NCBI RefSeq assembly: GCF_023028225.1
Contig: NZ_CP095482.1
Coordinates: 2,294,001 to 2,358,000 of the forward strand
Direction of reading: 5' to 3'
DNA from: Halorientalis litorea
GTDB lineage: Archaea; Halobacteriota; Halobacteria; Halobacteriales; Haloarculaceae
Length of the DNA: 64,000 bases
Shown here: positions 42,329-50,660 of the stretch, one piece after another
Layout: every line of letters begins with the position of its first letter
How positions within the stretch are numbered: the first letter of the stretch is position 1
Notes under the pieces: generated by a model
Seen by the model: the letters and a program-made list of their open reading frames with translations, nothing else
The model's database searches: none
Told to the model about the DNA's origin: nothing
Program-made: the position numbers and the translations under genes

Positions 42329-43063
42329 ATGGCACACGTTCAGATTCACGACGACACCATCGACCTCCAATCACCTGTTCTCGTGGAAGGGCTCCCCGGT
42401 GTCGGGTTGGTCGGCAAGCTAGCGACGGACCACCTCGTAGAGCACCTCTCGATGACACACTACGGGTCCTGCTTCTGTGACGGACTCCCGGACGTGGCGG
42501 TCTATCAGGAGGACTCTGGAGCGGTCCAACCGCCGGTCCGCATCTACGCGGCCCCCGACCACGATTTGCTCGCCCTCCAGAGCGATGTCCCCGTCTCGCC
42601 TTCCGAGGCCGCCGAGTTCGCCACCTGTCTCACGGGGTGGCTCGCAGAGCAGAACGCCCTCCCGCTGTATCTCAGCGGCCTCCCCACCGAGAAGGACGGC
42701 CGTCCGAAACTCCACGGCATCTCGACCGGTGACGCCGATACACTCCTCGACGACCACGACATCGGCACGCCCCGTCAGGGCGGCCTAGTTTCTGGCCCGA
42801 CCGGTGCGTTGCTCCACCAGGCCTACCGCAGTGACCTCGATTCCCTCGGCCTCGTCGTCCAGTCGAACAGGCAGTTTCCCGACCCGGAGGCCGCCCGCGT
42901 CCTTCTAGTGGACGCCATCCAGCCAATCGCCGGCGTCGATACGCCGACCGATTCGCTCGTCGAACAGGCCGAAGAAGTCGCGGACGCCCGCCAGCAACTC
43001 GCCGAGCAGATGAGTCAGGCCACCGAGGAGAGCAGTCAGGCCCAACCGCTCGGGTTCCAGTAG
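42329..43063 (+). CDS. PAC2 family (proteasome assembly chaperone-like) protein
   Basis: 244 residues. The PAC2 signature is at the start: SPVLVEGLPGVGLVGKLATDHLVEHL; then PPVRIYAAPDHDLLALQSDVPVSPSEAAEFATCLTGWL, LYLSGLPTEKDGRPKLHGISTGDADTLLDDH and GLVSGPTGALLHQAYRSDLDSLGLVVQS. The archaeal members (COG2047/1938 type) fold like the eukaryotic proteasome chaperone PAC2, but their role in archaeal proteasome assembly is not settled. The C-terminus is a helical Gln/Glu-rich tail. The stop is followed by T5 at 43068-43072. Confidence 0.85.
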   Translation: MAHVQIHDDTIDLQSPVLVEGLPGVGLVGKLATDHLVEHLSMTHYGSCFCDGLPDVAVYQEDSGAVQPPVRIYAAPDHDLLALQSDVPVSPSEAAEFATCLTGWLAEQNALPLYLSGLPTEKDGRPKLHGISTGDADTLLDDHDIGTPRQGGLVSGPTGALLHQAYRSDLDSLGLVVQSNRQFPDPEAARVLLVDAIQPIAGVDTPTDSLVEQAEEVADARQQLAEQMSQATEESSQAQPLGFQ

Positions 43064-43067
43064 TACC

Positions 43068-43072
43068 TTTTT
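43068..43072 (+). terminator. T-tract after the PAC2 gene
   Basis: TACCTTTTTGCC begins 1 bp after the TAG; five T residues form a minimal archaeal terminator. The rest of the gap to 43219 is C-rich on this strand and holds no gene that I can support. Confidence 0.4.
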
Positions 43073-43219
43073 GCCGCGCTGGCTCCGTTCCGCACCGCGG
43101 CCGCCCTGCTTTGTCCTCTGCAACCGCCCCGCAACCGCTTCACGCCGCCACTACTCGGCCCAGCACCGCCCCGCCGCCACTCCGCAACCTTCACCCGCGT
43201 GCCGTCCGCACTCACAACC

Positions 43220-43363
43220 ATGACCGACGCAGACGAACGCCTCGCGGCGTTTCTCGGCGAGGCGGAGACCGTCTTCGAGGAGTACGACCAGGGATACATG
43301 GACGCCGACGCCGCCCTCCGGCGGCTTCGGAGCCACATCGACGAGCTGCGCGAGGAGGACTGA
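43220..43363 (+). CDS. 47-residue acidic helical protein
   Basis: ATG 43220 to TGA 43361-43363: MTDADERLAAFLGEAETVF, then EEYDQGYMDADAALRRLRSHIDELREED. It is predicted to be two amphipathic helices with a strongly acidic end, and codon bias matches real genes. It is 55 bp upstream of the aminotransferase in the same direction. No family recognised with a function. Confidence 0.55.
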   Translation: MTDADERLAAFLGEAETVFEEYDQGYMDADAALRRLRSHIDELREED

Positions 43364-43418
43364 ACACGCGCCGCTCTGGAGCGGGACGCTTTAGAGGGCA
43401 GAGGCCGCGGTAGCGGGT

Positions 43419-44540
43419 ATGACAGAGTTCTCGCACCGCATCGAGCAAGTCTCCATCTCGGGCATCCGCGAGGTGTTCGAGGCCGCCGGTGAGGACGCCA
43501 TCAACCTCGGTCTCGGGCAACCGGACTTCCCGACGCCCGACCACGCGCGGCAGGCCGCCATCGACGCCATCGAGGCCGGAAAGGCCGACGGCTACACCTC
43601 GAACAAGGGCACGCTCGAACTCCGTGAGGCACTCTCGGCGAAGTACGACCGCGATTACGGGCTGGCCCTCGACCCCGAGCAGTTCATCGCCACCGCCGGC
43701 GGGAGCGAAGCCCTCCACGTCGCGCTGGAAGCTCACGTCGACCCGGGCGAACAGGTCATCTATCCCGACCCCGGGTTCGTCTCCTACAACGCGCTCACCC
43801 ACCTCGCCGACGGCGAGCCTAAGCCGGTACCGCTGCGCGAGGACCTGACGATGGACCCGGCCACCGTCGAGGAGGCTATCACCGACGAGACGGCCGTGTT
43901 CGTCGTCAACAGCCCCGCCAATCCGACGGGGGCGGTGCAGTCGCCCGAGGACATGCGCGAGTTCGCTCGCATCGCCGACGAACACGACGTACTCTGTCTC
44001 TCCGACGAGGTGTACGAACACATCGTCTTCGAGGGCGAACACCGCTCGCCGCTGGAGTTCGCCGAAACGGACAACGTGGTCGTCGTCGGTGCCTGCTCGA
44101 AGACGTACTCGATGACGGGCTGGCGGCTCGGCTGGGTGACCGGCAGCGAGCGACGCGTCGAGCGGATGCTTCGCGCCCACCAGTACGGGCAAGCCTGCGC
44201 GACGGCGGCCTCCCAGTACGCCGCCGAAGCCGCACTCTCCGGGCCGCAGGACCCCGTGGCGGAGATGGTCACTGCCTTCGAGGAGCGGCGGGACGTGTTG
44301 CTGGACGGCCTCGAAGACATGGGACTGGACTGTCCGACGCCGAAGGGCGCGTTCTACGCGATGCCGTCGGTCCCCGAGGGCTGGGTCGACGAAGTCATCG
44401 ACCACGGTGTCGTCGTCGTCCCGGGCGACGCCTTCGGCGGGGGCGGGGCAGGGTCCGCTCGCATCTCCTACGCTGTCGGCACCGAGACGCTGAAGGAGGC
44501 ACTGGAACTCATGGGCGACGCCACGGCCGCCGTCCGCTGA
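43419..44540 (+). CDS. PLP-dependent aminotransferase, class I/II (aspartate aminotransferase-like)
   Basis: 373 residues. Family landmarks: INLGLGQPDFPTPDHARQAAIDAI, AGGSEALHVALEAHVDPGEQVIYPDPGF, NSPANPTGAV (the Asn that contacts PLP), LCLSDEVYEHIVF (Asp to the pyridine N), and the PLP lysine in VVGACSKTYSMTGWRLGWV, with the terminal substrate Arg in SARISYAVG. All are intact. Close to archaeal aspartate/aromatic aminotransferases; amino-acid preference cannot be read off. Confidence 0.93.
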   Translation: MTEFSHRIEQVSISGIREVFEAAGEDAINLGLGQPDFPTPDHARQAAIDAIEAGKADGYTSNKGTLELREALSAKYDRDYGLALDPEQFIATAGGSEALHVALEAHVDPGEQVIYPDPGFVSYNALTHLADGEPKPVPLREDLTMDPATVEEAITDETAVFVVNSPANPTGAVQSPEDMREFARIADEHDVLCLSDEVYEHIVFEGEHRSPLEFAETDNVVVVGACSKTYSMTGWRLGWVTGSERRVERMLRAHQYGQACATAASQYAAEAALSGPQDPVAEMVTAFEERRDVLLDGLEDMGLDCPTPKGAFYAMPSVPEGWVDEVIDHGVVVVPGDAFGGGGAGSARISYAVGTETLKEALELMGDATAAVR

Positions 44541-44614
44541 GGCGGGTCACTCCCGGTGACTGGAGAGCCGTTGTGCGGTCTACATTTATCTTCGTCCGAC
44601 CCGTGGTAGTGTCT

Positions 44615-45463
44615 ATGGCACTCTCCCGCCACGGAACGGGCGTCGGTGCGGCGGTTCGCGCCTTCAGGTCGCAGGTTCACCCGGTGTTCATGCTCCCGCC
44701 GGTGGCCGCGTCGTGGTTCGGCGCGGTGTTGTCGGGCCGACTCTCGATCCCGCTCGGCGCGCTCCACGCGACGGCCGTCTTCGCGGCACTGTACACCGCC
44801 CACGTCAAGGACGGCTACGTCGACTTCCACGTCCGTGGCGAGGACGACGACCACCCGTTGACGGCTGCTGGCTGTCGGTCCGCCCTCGCCGGCGCGACGC
44901 TCGTGTTCGGTGCGTGCTTCGTCGCCATCGCCGTTCTTGTCGGCCCAGTTGCCGCCCTGCTGACCGCCCCGGGGTGGGTCATCGGCTACCTCCACGCGCC
45001 ACAACTCGACATGAATCCCGTCACCGCGACGGCGGGCTATCCGGCCGGCATCGCCCTCGCCCTCGTCGGCGGGTACTACGTACAGGTACAGGCACTCTCC
45101 GCGACAGTCGTCGCGTTCGCCGCCGTCTTCCTCGTCGTCCTCTCGGGCATCAAGGTGATAGACGACGCCAAGGACTACGACTACGACCGCACCATCGGCA
45201 AGCGCACCGTCGCCGTCGTCCTCGGCCGGTCACGCGCCCGGACGACGGCGTACCTCCTGATGGCCGTCGGAATGGGGGGCGTCCTCGCGCTGGCGGTGGC
45301 GTCCGTGTTCCCGCCCGGCACCGCCCTCGCGCCCGTCGTCTTCGGCGGCGTGGCCCTGCTGACCGTCCGTGCCGGCCCCGAGCGGTCGACGATGCTCCTC
45401 ATCAGGGGGTCGTACCTGTTCCTCGCAGTGCTGGTCGCGTCGGTGTGGTTCCGGCCGCTATGA
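44615..45463 (+). CDS. UbiA family prenyltransferase
   Basis: 282 residues with about eight hydrophobic helices. The two Asp-rich motifs of the UbiA superfamily are in the cytoplasmic loops: a variant first motif, VKDGYVDFHVRGEDDD, and a canonical second, IDDAKDYDYDRTIGKRT. These bind Mg-diphosphate of a polyprenyl donor. Acceptor unknown; haloarchaeal members make lipid ethers, menaquinone or haem. The first motif lacks the usual NDxxD. TATA-like CATTTATC at about 44583-44590 gives transcription start near the ATG (leaderless). Its end overlaps the convergent GTPase gene by 6 bp. Confidence 0.83.
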   Translation: MALSRHGTGVGAAVRAFRSQVHPVFMLPPVAASWFGAVLSGRLSIPLGALHATAVFAALYTAHVKDGYVDFHVRGEDDDHPLTAAGCRSALAGATLVFGACFVAIAVLVGPVAALLTAPGWVIGYLHAPQLDMNPVTATAGYPAGIALALVGGYYVQVQALSATVVAFAAVFLVVLSGIKVIDDAKDYDYDRTIGKRTVAVVLGRSRARTTAYLLMAVGMGGVLALAVASVFPPGTALAPVVFGGVALLTVRAGPERSTMLLIRGSYLFLAVLVASVWFRPL

Positions 45464-46639
45464 CGCGGTACTGACGATTCTGATGACGTCGCCCTCTTCG
45501 AGTTCGTGGTCGTCGCTCACGTCCCGCTTGGAGCGGGCGTCGACGGCGTGGAGGTAGCCGTCGCCGATGTCCGAGTGGACGGCGTAGGCGAGGTCCGTCG
45601 GCGTCGCTCCCTCCGGGAGCAGGTGCGCGTCGGGGAGGACGTTACCGGTGCCGTCGGTCCACTTCGACTCGTTCTGGACCGGGTAGACGGTAATCTGGTC
45701 GAGCAAGTCGTAGACAGCCGTGTCCAGAGCCGTCTGGACGCCGGTGCCACCCCACTGTGCCATCACGTCGCGGATGCGTTCGAGACCCTCCCGTTGGCCG
45801 TCACTCACGTCGCCGACCACCTCGAAATCCGCGTCGCCGGGGTCGTAGTCCACGACGCCCGCCTCGGCCCCGTTGCGGAGGGCCAACTCGCCGTCGGCGG
45901 TGGCGGGGACGACGTACTCGGCGGCCTCGCGCAGGCGTTCGACGTTACCCTCCGGCGCGATGTCCGCCTTGTTCGCGACGACGACGATGGGCTTGGTGCG
46001 CTCGCGGATGTCCCGGGCCAGTGCCTCGCGGTGCTCGTCGGTCCACGCGATGGGGTCCTCGGGGTACTCCAGCGCTCGGAGCGACCGGGCCACGTCCAAG
46101 TCAGTCGCGCCGACGCCTGTCAGCAACTCGGCGAGTGCCTCGTCGATGTCGAAGTCGGGCGACCGGGACTGGCGTTCGACCGTCTCCCAGTTGCGGTCGA
46201 CGATGCTCGCCAGCCAGAGGTTCATCTCCTCCTCGACGAAATCCACGTCCTCGACCGGGTCGTGTTCACCCACCTCGACGGGTTCGCCCTCCTCGTTGGT
46301 CGCGCCGGCGGCGTCCACGACGTTGAGAATCACGTCGGCGTTCGAGAGTTCGTCGAGGAACTGGTTGCCCAACCCCCGCCCCTCGTGGGCACCGGGGACC
46401 AGTCCGGCCACGTCGAGCAGTTCCACGGGGACGTAGCGTTTCCCGTCACGGCAGTTCTCGTTGCCACAGTGCTCGTCGCGCTCCAGACATGGGCACTCCG
46501 TGCGGACGTGGCTGACGCCACGGTTCGGGTCGATGGTGGTAAACGGGTAGTTCCCCACGTCAACTTCGGCCCGTGTCGCGGCCGTGTAAAACGTCGACTT
46601 CCCGGCGTTTGGTTTGCCGGCGAGCGCGACCGAAAGCAT
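45458..46639 (-). CDS. YchF/OLA1-type Obg-like GTPase/ATPase
   Basis: 393 residues. G1 is LAGKPNAGKSTFY, G3 region LLDVAGLVPGAHEGRGLGNQFLDE, G4 variant VVVANKADI, all in OLA1-like order. The archaeal insertion with CPCLERDEHCGNENCRDGK may bind zinc. The C-terminal TGS domain is DGTGNVLPDAHLLPEGATPTDLAYAVHSDIGDGYLHAVDARSKRDVS. Proteins of this group bind ribosomes and are involved in translation or stress control; exact role in archaea is unknown. NKAD in G4 suggests guanine specificity, unlike the NxxE of bacterial YchF, so GTP is the likelier substrate. Confidence 0.9.
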   Translation of the reverse strand: MLSVALAGKPNAGKSTFYTAATRAEVDVGNYPFTTIDPNRGVSHVRTECPCLERDEHCGNENCRDGKRYVPVELLDVAGLVPGAHEGRGLGNQFLDELSNADVILNVVDAAGATNEEGEPVEVGEHDPVEDVDFVEEEMNLWLASIVDRNWETVERQSRSPDFDIDEALAELLTGVGATDLDVARSLRALEYPEDPIAWTDEHREALARDIRERTKPIVVVANKADIAPEGNVERLREAAEYVVPATADGELALRNGAEAGVVDYDPGDADFEVVGDVSDGQREGLERIRDVMAQWGGTGVQTALDTAVYDLLDQITVYPVQNESKWTDGTGNVLPDAHLLPEGATPTDLAYAVHSDIGDGYLHAVDARSKRDVSDDHELEEGDVIRIVSTAS

Positions 46640-46691
46640 GCCCGGTCGTACCCGGGAGGAGAGGAAGGGGCTTTCGGTCTCGCCGACCGCG

Positions 46692-47846
46692 TCAGGCCTG
46701 CGAACCGGGTTCGACCGGTCCCTCGTGGCCGTTCTCGCGGTAGTCGTCCTCCGATGCAGTCACACGCTCCTCGCGGTCCGGTTCGGACTCGTCGTCGGGC
46801 ACAGTGTCGGCCGTCTCGTCGTCAGCGTCGTCAGCGTCGTCTGCCGTCGTCTCGTCGTCAACGTCGTCTGCCGTCATCTCGTCGTCAGCGTCGTCCTCGT
46901 CGGTATTGGCGTCCGTCGACGACGCTTCGTCTTCGTCCTCGGCATCGCTCTCGTCGGTTTCGCCGTCCGTCTCCGGTACTGCGTCGGCGTCTCTGTCGTC
47001 GGCCAAGTCGTCGTCACGGACCAGCATCGTCTCGCCGCGCGCCCGAATCGACCCCTCGACGACGGCGTCCTCGTGGAGGCGCACGTCGTGGCCGGACACG
47101 TCGCCACGGATGCGGGCACCGGCCGCGACGTGAACGGTCCCGTCGCGGGTGGTGACGTTCCCGGTAATCTCCGTCCCGCTGTCGATGTGTACGTCTTCCC
47201 GGGCACGGAGGCTGCCGAAAATCTCGTTGTCCGTGCCCACGGAGAGGGACGTGGCGCGGATGTTCCCGTGTAGTCGGCAGTCGTCGCCGACCGTCGCGGG
47301 CGTCGAGACACGCCACGCGTCGTCGCTGACGCGGCTACTGCGCGGGATGAGAACCGGGTCGTTGCCGTGGTCGTCACCGTCTGTGAGGTCTGCCATCACG
47401 TCCTCGGCGGCCTCCTCCTCGCCGATGCGCAACAGGTGTGAGAGGTAGACGAACAGGAATACCACCGTCGGCATCGGGTTGCGGATGACTATCCAGCCGT
47501 TGGCCTCGAAGCCGTCTTCGATGTCGACGTCGTCGCCGATGTCGAGGTCGCCCGAGACCATCAACTGCCCGTCGATGTGGACGCGTTCGCCGAGGTAGGC
47601 GTTCTCCCCGACGAGGACGTTTCCGGCCACGTCACTCCACATGTCGAGGCGGCAGTCGCCTTCGGCCTCGATGTCGCCGCCGAAGCGTACGCGCTCGCCG
47701 CCGATGACCGAGTGACCGCGGACGCCGAACTCGACGGTGCTCTGCCCGCCGACGACCACGTCCCCGTCGGTCACGAGGTCGTGTTCCTCGACGGTCGTCC
47801 CGTCCGGAATCTGCAGTTCGTCGAGCGGGTCCGAGCGCAGCGGCAC
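46692..47846 (-). CDS. Bactofilin-like polymer-forming protein with acidic tail
   Basis: 384 residues, GTG start. Two stretches of short beta-helix repeats (about 25-115, e.g. GDVVVGGQSTVEFGVRGHSVIGGERVRFGGDIEAEGDCRL, and about 180-270, e.g. TVGDDCRLHGNIRATSLSVGTDNEIFGSLRAREDVHIDSGTEITGNV) resemble bactofilin/polymer-forming cytoskeletal domains. Between them is a hydrophobic segment (PMPTVVFLFVYLSHLLRIG, about 124-142) that may anchor it at the membrane. The last 100 residues are Asp/Glu/Thr/Ala repeats (DDETADD, TADDADDADDE). Haloarchaeal relatives exist, including shape-related halofilins, but I cannot assign this one. Confidence 0.75.
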   Translation of the reverse strand: MPLRSDPLDELQIPDGTTVEEHDLVTDGDVVVGGQSTVEFGVRGHSVIGGERVRFGGDIEAEGDCRLDMWSDVAGNVLVGENAYLGERVHIDGQLMVSGDLDIGDDVDIEDGFEANGWIVIRNPMPTVVFLFVYLSHLLRIGEEEAAEDVMADLTDGDDHGNDPVLIPRSSRVSDDAWRVSTPATVGDDCRLHGNIRATSLSVGTDNEIFGSLRAREDVHIDSGTEITGNVTTRDGTVHVAAGARIRGDVSGHDVRLHEDAVVEGSIRARGETMLVRDDDLADDRDADAVPETDGETDESDAEDEDEASSTDANTDEDDADDEMTADDVDDETTADDADDADDETADTVPDDESEPDREERVTASEDDYRENGHEGPVEPGSQA

Positions 47847-47986
47847 GCCCGAACGTCCGACGCCACCGATATTAAATCCACAGGCGGCGTCTGACGCCCG
47901 TCAGACGTTCCGTCCAGCGGTTACGGCGTCAGCGGGCGTCTCCCGCACCCACAGACTTACCCCCAGTGGCCCGGACAGCCTCGGAC

Positions 47987-48373
47987 ATGGAGCGCTCGGT
48001 CCGGGACGTGGCCGCGAGCGCGGTGTTCGTCGCCGTCGCGGGCACGGTGGTGTGGCCGCCCGTGGAGGCGTACCTCGTGTGGTCCCGACTCCCGGCCCTC
48101 GCCGGACTGGGCGACGCCGTCGTCCTGCCCGTCGTGTTGGTCGCCGTCGCGCTCGGGGCTGCCTTCGGTCGCGTGACCGGAATCGGGCCGCGGCCGTTCG
48201 CCGCCGGGACGGTCGTCGCCTACGTCGCCGGGATGGTCGCCCTCGAACTCCTCCTGTCGCCGGCGAGTCCCGTCCACCTCCTCTTGTACGGGGTACTCGC
48301 CGTCGGGTTCGGTGCCGGTGTCGCCGGCGTAGCCGTGCTCGGGCACCCGGGACGGCCCGCGCCGGACCGGTGA
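47987..48373 (+). CDS. Small four-helix membrane protein
   Basis: 128 residues from ATG 47987. Four hydrophobic segments are seen: about 8-30 (AASAVFVAVAGTVVWPPVEAYLV), 38-60 (AGLGDAVVLPVVLVAVALGAAFG), 70-90 (AAGTVVAYVAGMVALELLL) and 95-118 (LLLYGVLAVGFGAGVAGVAVL). No charged motif suggests a transport site. Unknown function; haloarchaeal type. Confidence 0.65.
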   Translation: MERSVRDVAASAVFVAVAGTVVWPPVEAYLVWSRLPALAGLGDAVVLPVVLVAVALGAAFGRVTGIGPRPFAAGTVVAYVAGMVALELLLSPASPVHLLLYGVLAVGFGAGVAGVAVLGHPGRPAPDR

Positions 48374-48428
48374 CGCAACTGTCGCGCTTATCGCGTCGCT
48401 TTTTGTGCCCGGCCGACTACCGCACGGT

Positions 48429-48626
48429 ATGACCGTTCTATCTTTCGACGAGCAAGGCGTCGATGTTGTCTATCAGGGCACGGATTTCAGGCTGGAGAAG
48501 GAACTCGTCGAGGAGGCAATCGGAAAGTCCTATCCCGACGTGACGGACCACGAGGTGTTGCAAATCGTCGAGGAAGAGCCGACGCTGTCGGGGGAGCCAC
48601 GCCGCATCGCCGAGATACTCGCCTGA
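48429..48626 (+). CDS. DUF5800-type small haloarchaeal protein
   Basis: 65 residues. MTVLSFDEQGVDVVYQGTDF is a beta hairpin and RLEKELVEEAIGKSYPDVTDHEVLQIVEEEP a helix pair; I recognise the haloarchaeal DUF5800 pattern. Function unknown. A TATA-like CGCTTATCGC followed by CTTTTTG about 25-35 bp upstream supports the ATG at 48429. Confidence 0.7.
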   Translation: MTVLSFDEQGVDVVYQGTDFRLEKELVEEAIGKSYPDVTDHEVLQIVEEEPTLSGEPRRIAEILA

Positions 48627-48670
48627 GCCGAGTCGGTACAACTAAATTTCACGGGTCGAATGAATCGAGC

Positions 48671-48808
48671 ATGATGGACATACGCGAGAAGTTCGACCAC
48701 CCGTCGTGGTTCTCCGTCGGCGGTGCCGCGTTCGGCTACCTAGCAATGCTCATCCTGATGTTCGTCCTGCTGTTCGTCGTCCCCTTCGCGTTCTTCTACT
48801 TCACGTAG
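48671..48808 (+). CDS. 45-residue single-span membrane protein
   Basis: ATG 48671 to TAG 48806-48808. A charged start (MMDIREKFDHPSWFSVGG) leads to one strong hydrophobic helix (YLAMLILMFVLLFVVPFAFFYF). ACTAAATTT at about 48641-48650 is a TATA-like element at the right distance for a leaderless start. Its stop codon abuts the stop of the epimerase gene. No family known to me. Confidence 0.6.
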   Translation: MMDIREKFDHPSWFSVGGAAFGYLAMLILMFVLLFVVPFAFFYFT

Positions 48809-49195
48809 TCAGTGTTCGACGAACTCGACGAGGATGCCGCCGGTGTCCTTCGGGTGGAGAAACGCCACCTCGTGCCCCCACGCGCCGGGCCGTGGCTCCT
48901 CGTCGATACGCTCGACACCCATCCCGTCGGCCCGCCGTAGTGCCGCCTCGATGTCGTCCGTCGCGAGCGCGACGTGGTGGATGCCCGGCCCGTTCTCGTC
49001 GAGGAACCGCGTGACAGCGGCGTCGTCGTCGAGCGGTTCGAGCAACTCGAAGTAGCCGTCGCCGGTGTCGAGAAAGACGACGGCCATACCCTCGAACGTC
49101 TCGCGGTGGGCGACCGGTACGTCGAGCAGTTCGCTGTACGTCTCCGCCAGTGTGTCCGCGTCGTCGGTGACGATACCAGCGTGGTCGAAGTGCAT
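48809..49195 (-). CDS. mce: Methylmalonyl-CoA epimerase
   Basis: 128 residues from ATG 49195. Vicinal-oxygen-chelate fold with the metal ligands in MHFDHAGIVTDD (His), YFELLEPLDDD (Glu/Gln-type), GIHHVALATDD (His) and GGILVEFVEH (Glu). It interconverts (S)- and (R)-methylmalonyl-CoA. The mutase large subunit is encoded 1.6 kb away (52457-50778), separated by the GNAT and XRE/DUF2178 genes, which agrees with a propionyl-CoA to succinyl-CoA route. Confidence 0.9.
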   Translation of the reverse strand: MHFDHAGIVTDDADTLAETYSELLDVPVAHRETFEGMAVVFLDTGDGYFELLEPLDDDAAVTRFLDENGPGIHHVALATDDIEAALRRADGMGVERIDEEPRPGAWGHEVAFLHPKDTGGILVEFVEH

Positions 49196-49308
49196 ACGCA
49201 CACGTCCGGCACGGAGGGTACATAGCGGTGTGGGGTCGAACCACGGCCAACTATGATGTGTGGTAACTTACACCAAGAATAAGTGTCTCAACCGCGAATG
49301 GGCGTGGT

Positions 49309-50037
49309 ATGGAGTCGCTGGAGCCAGTGGACCTGACCGACGAGAGACAGCGCGTCTACGAGTACGTCGAGCGTCACGGCGGCGTCGAACCGGCCCGGGT
49401 TCGGGACGCACTCGGGTTCGAACCGCGGCGGTTCGGGCACCACCTCTCGATGCTCAAACGGGACGGCTATCTCGCGGAGCGCGACGGGAAACTCGAAATC
49501 GCGCTCGAAGTCGGCGACGAGAGGGAGGTGGACTGTGACGGAATCGCGGTGACCATCCGGCCCGCCCGGCAGGACGACATTGCGGGCATCGTCGGCACGG
49601 TCCGGCAGGTGGCACGCGAGGGGACGTACATCGAGGCGGAGAACGTCGCCCAGCAACTCGACTACGAGGAGTCGCTGTTGCGGCACAACGAGTTCGAGTC
49701 CCGGGTGTTCTTCGTCGCCACCGTCGAGGACGAGGTAGTTGGCTGGGTCCACCTCGACGTGCCCGAAATCGACAAACTCGAACACACCGCCGAACTGACG
49801 GTCGGCATCGTCGAGGAGTACCGGGGTCACGGCATCGGGAGCAGACTCCTCGAACGCGGGTTGGAGTGGGCCGCCGACGCGGGCCTCTCGAAGGTGTACA
49901 ACAGTTTCCCGGCGACCAACGAGGCCGCAATCGAGTTCTTCGAGGACCACGGCGGCGACATCGAGGCCGTGCGGAGCGACCACTACCGCATCGACGGCGA
50001 CCCGGTGGACGAGGTGATGATGGGTATCGAGGTGTAG
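49309..50037 (+). CDS. Winged-helix/GNAT acetyltransferase fusion
   Basis: 242 residues. Residues 8-70 form a small winged helix (LTDERQRVYEYVERHGGVEPARVRDALGFEPRRFGHHLSMLKRDGYLAERDGKLEIAL). A GNAT domain follows (about 80-242): VTIRPARQDDIAGI, FFVATVEDEVVGWVHLDV, acetyl-CoA loop LTVGIVEEYRGHGIGSRLLERGLEWA, and SFPATNEAAIEFFEDHG. A DNA-binding acetyltransferase is implied, perhaps one that acetylates itself or a transcription component; substrate unknown. The end is 1 bp from the convergent XRE gene. Confidence 0.82.
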   Translation: MESLEPVDLTDERQRVYEYVERHGGVEPARVRDALGFEPRRFGHHLSMLKRDGYLAERDGKLEIALEVGDEREVDCDGIAVTIRPARQDDIAGIVGTVRQVAREGTYIEAENVAQQLDYEESLLRHNEFESRVFFVATVEDEVVGWVHLDVPEIDKLEHTAELTVGIVEEYRGHGIGSRLLERGLEWAADAGLSKVYNSFPATNEAAIEFFEDHGGDIEAVRSDHYRIDGDPVDEVMMGIEV

Positions 50038-50235
50038 TCACACCCCCGCCGGGTCGAAGATGTCCTCGATGTGGCAGTCGAAAAACGCCGCGAGCTCGAA
50101 GGCCAACTCCAGCGACGGGTCGTACCGCTCCCGCTCGATGGAGTTTATCGTCTGGCGGGTCACGCCGACTTCGGCACCGAGGTCAGCCTGACTCAATCCC
50201 GCCCGCTCGCGTCGCTCGCGTAGGTCGTTTTTCAT
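50038..50235 (-). CDS. XRE-family helix-turn-helix regulator
   Basis: 65 residues: MKNDLRERRERAGLSQADLGAEVGVTRQTINSIERERYDPSLELAFELAAFFDCHIEDIFDP. This is the compact YozG/HTH-XRE type that pairs with membrane proteins in bacteria and archaea. Its ATG overlaps the stop of the DUF2178 gene (ATGA), so the two are one operon. The operator array at 50661-50709 in front of that operon is the natural candidate target. Confidence 0.9.
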   Translation of the reverse strand: MKNDLRERRERAGLSQADLGAEVGVTRQTINSIERERYDPSLELAFELAAFFDCHIEDIFDPAGV

Positions 50236-50645
50236 GTGCGGTAGCGGTAGTAGAGGTACGCGACACCCCACGACAAGTACAGTCCGGCGAACGCGTATAT
50301 CCCACCCCAGACGACGGGGGGTATCGTGTAGTAGCCGATGGCGTCGAGCAGGTACAGGCCGATGATAGCGGGCAGGCCGACGTAGGCGAACAGCATGACG
50401 ATGAAGCCGCTGGTTCGCTCGTGCAACTGCTGTTCACGCTCGTCGACTAACTCGACCGAACTCACGAACTGCAGGTACAGCAGGGCCGCGACGCCGCCGA
50501 GACCGGTGACCGCGTACACGACGAGTCCGGCGAAGGTCCGGTCCAGCCACATTCCGGCGAAGAAGCTCAGGAACCCGACCGCGAAGACGGCCGTGATGAT
50601 GCGATTGTAGTGCTGTCCTCTCTGTACTGGATGGCGTTGCGTCAT
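50232..50645 (-). CDS. DUF2178 family membrane protein
   Basis: 137 residues with four hydrophobic helices (about 17-36, 41-62, 83-103, 110-132) and the cytoplasmic segment SSVELVDEREQQLHERTSGF between helices 2 and 3, which is the family signature (xDER...ER). The DUF2178/XRE pair is widespread in haloarchaea and some bacteria; the function is unknown, possibly a membrane sensor or antagonist of the XRE repressor. It is the first gene of its operon, below the GTAAAGC array. Confidence 0.85.
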   Translation of the reverse strand: MTQRHPVQRGQHYNRIITAVFAVGFLSFFAGMWLDRTFAGLVVYAVTGLGGVAALLYLQFVSSVELVDEREQQLHERTSGFIVMLFAYVGLPAIIGLYLLDAIGYYTIPPVVWGGIYAFAGLYLSWGVAYLYYRYRT

Positions 50646-50660
50646 GGGTTTCAGGGCGGT

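Noticed and set aside
46790-46960. Tandem cgtcgtc/tcgtcgt repeats as a CRISPR or satellite
   Set aside because: They are codons of the acidic Asp/Glu tail of the bactofilin-like protein; unit length is not constant and there are no unique spacers.
49866-50450. Plus-strand frame crossing the GNAT, XRE and DUF2178 genes
   Set aside because: It overlaps three well-supported genes and is composed mostly of Arg/Gly/Pro shadow codons.
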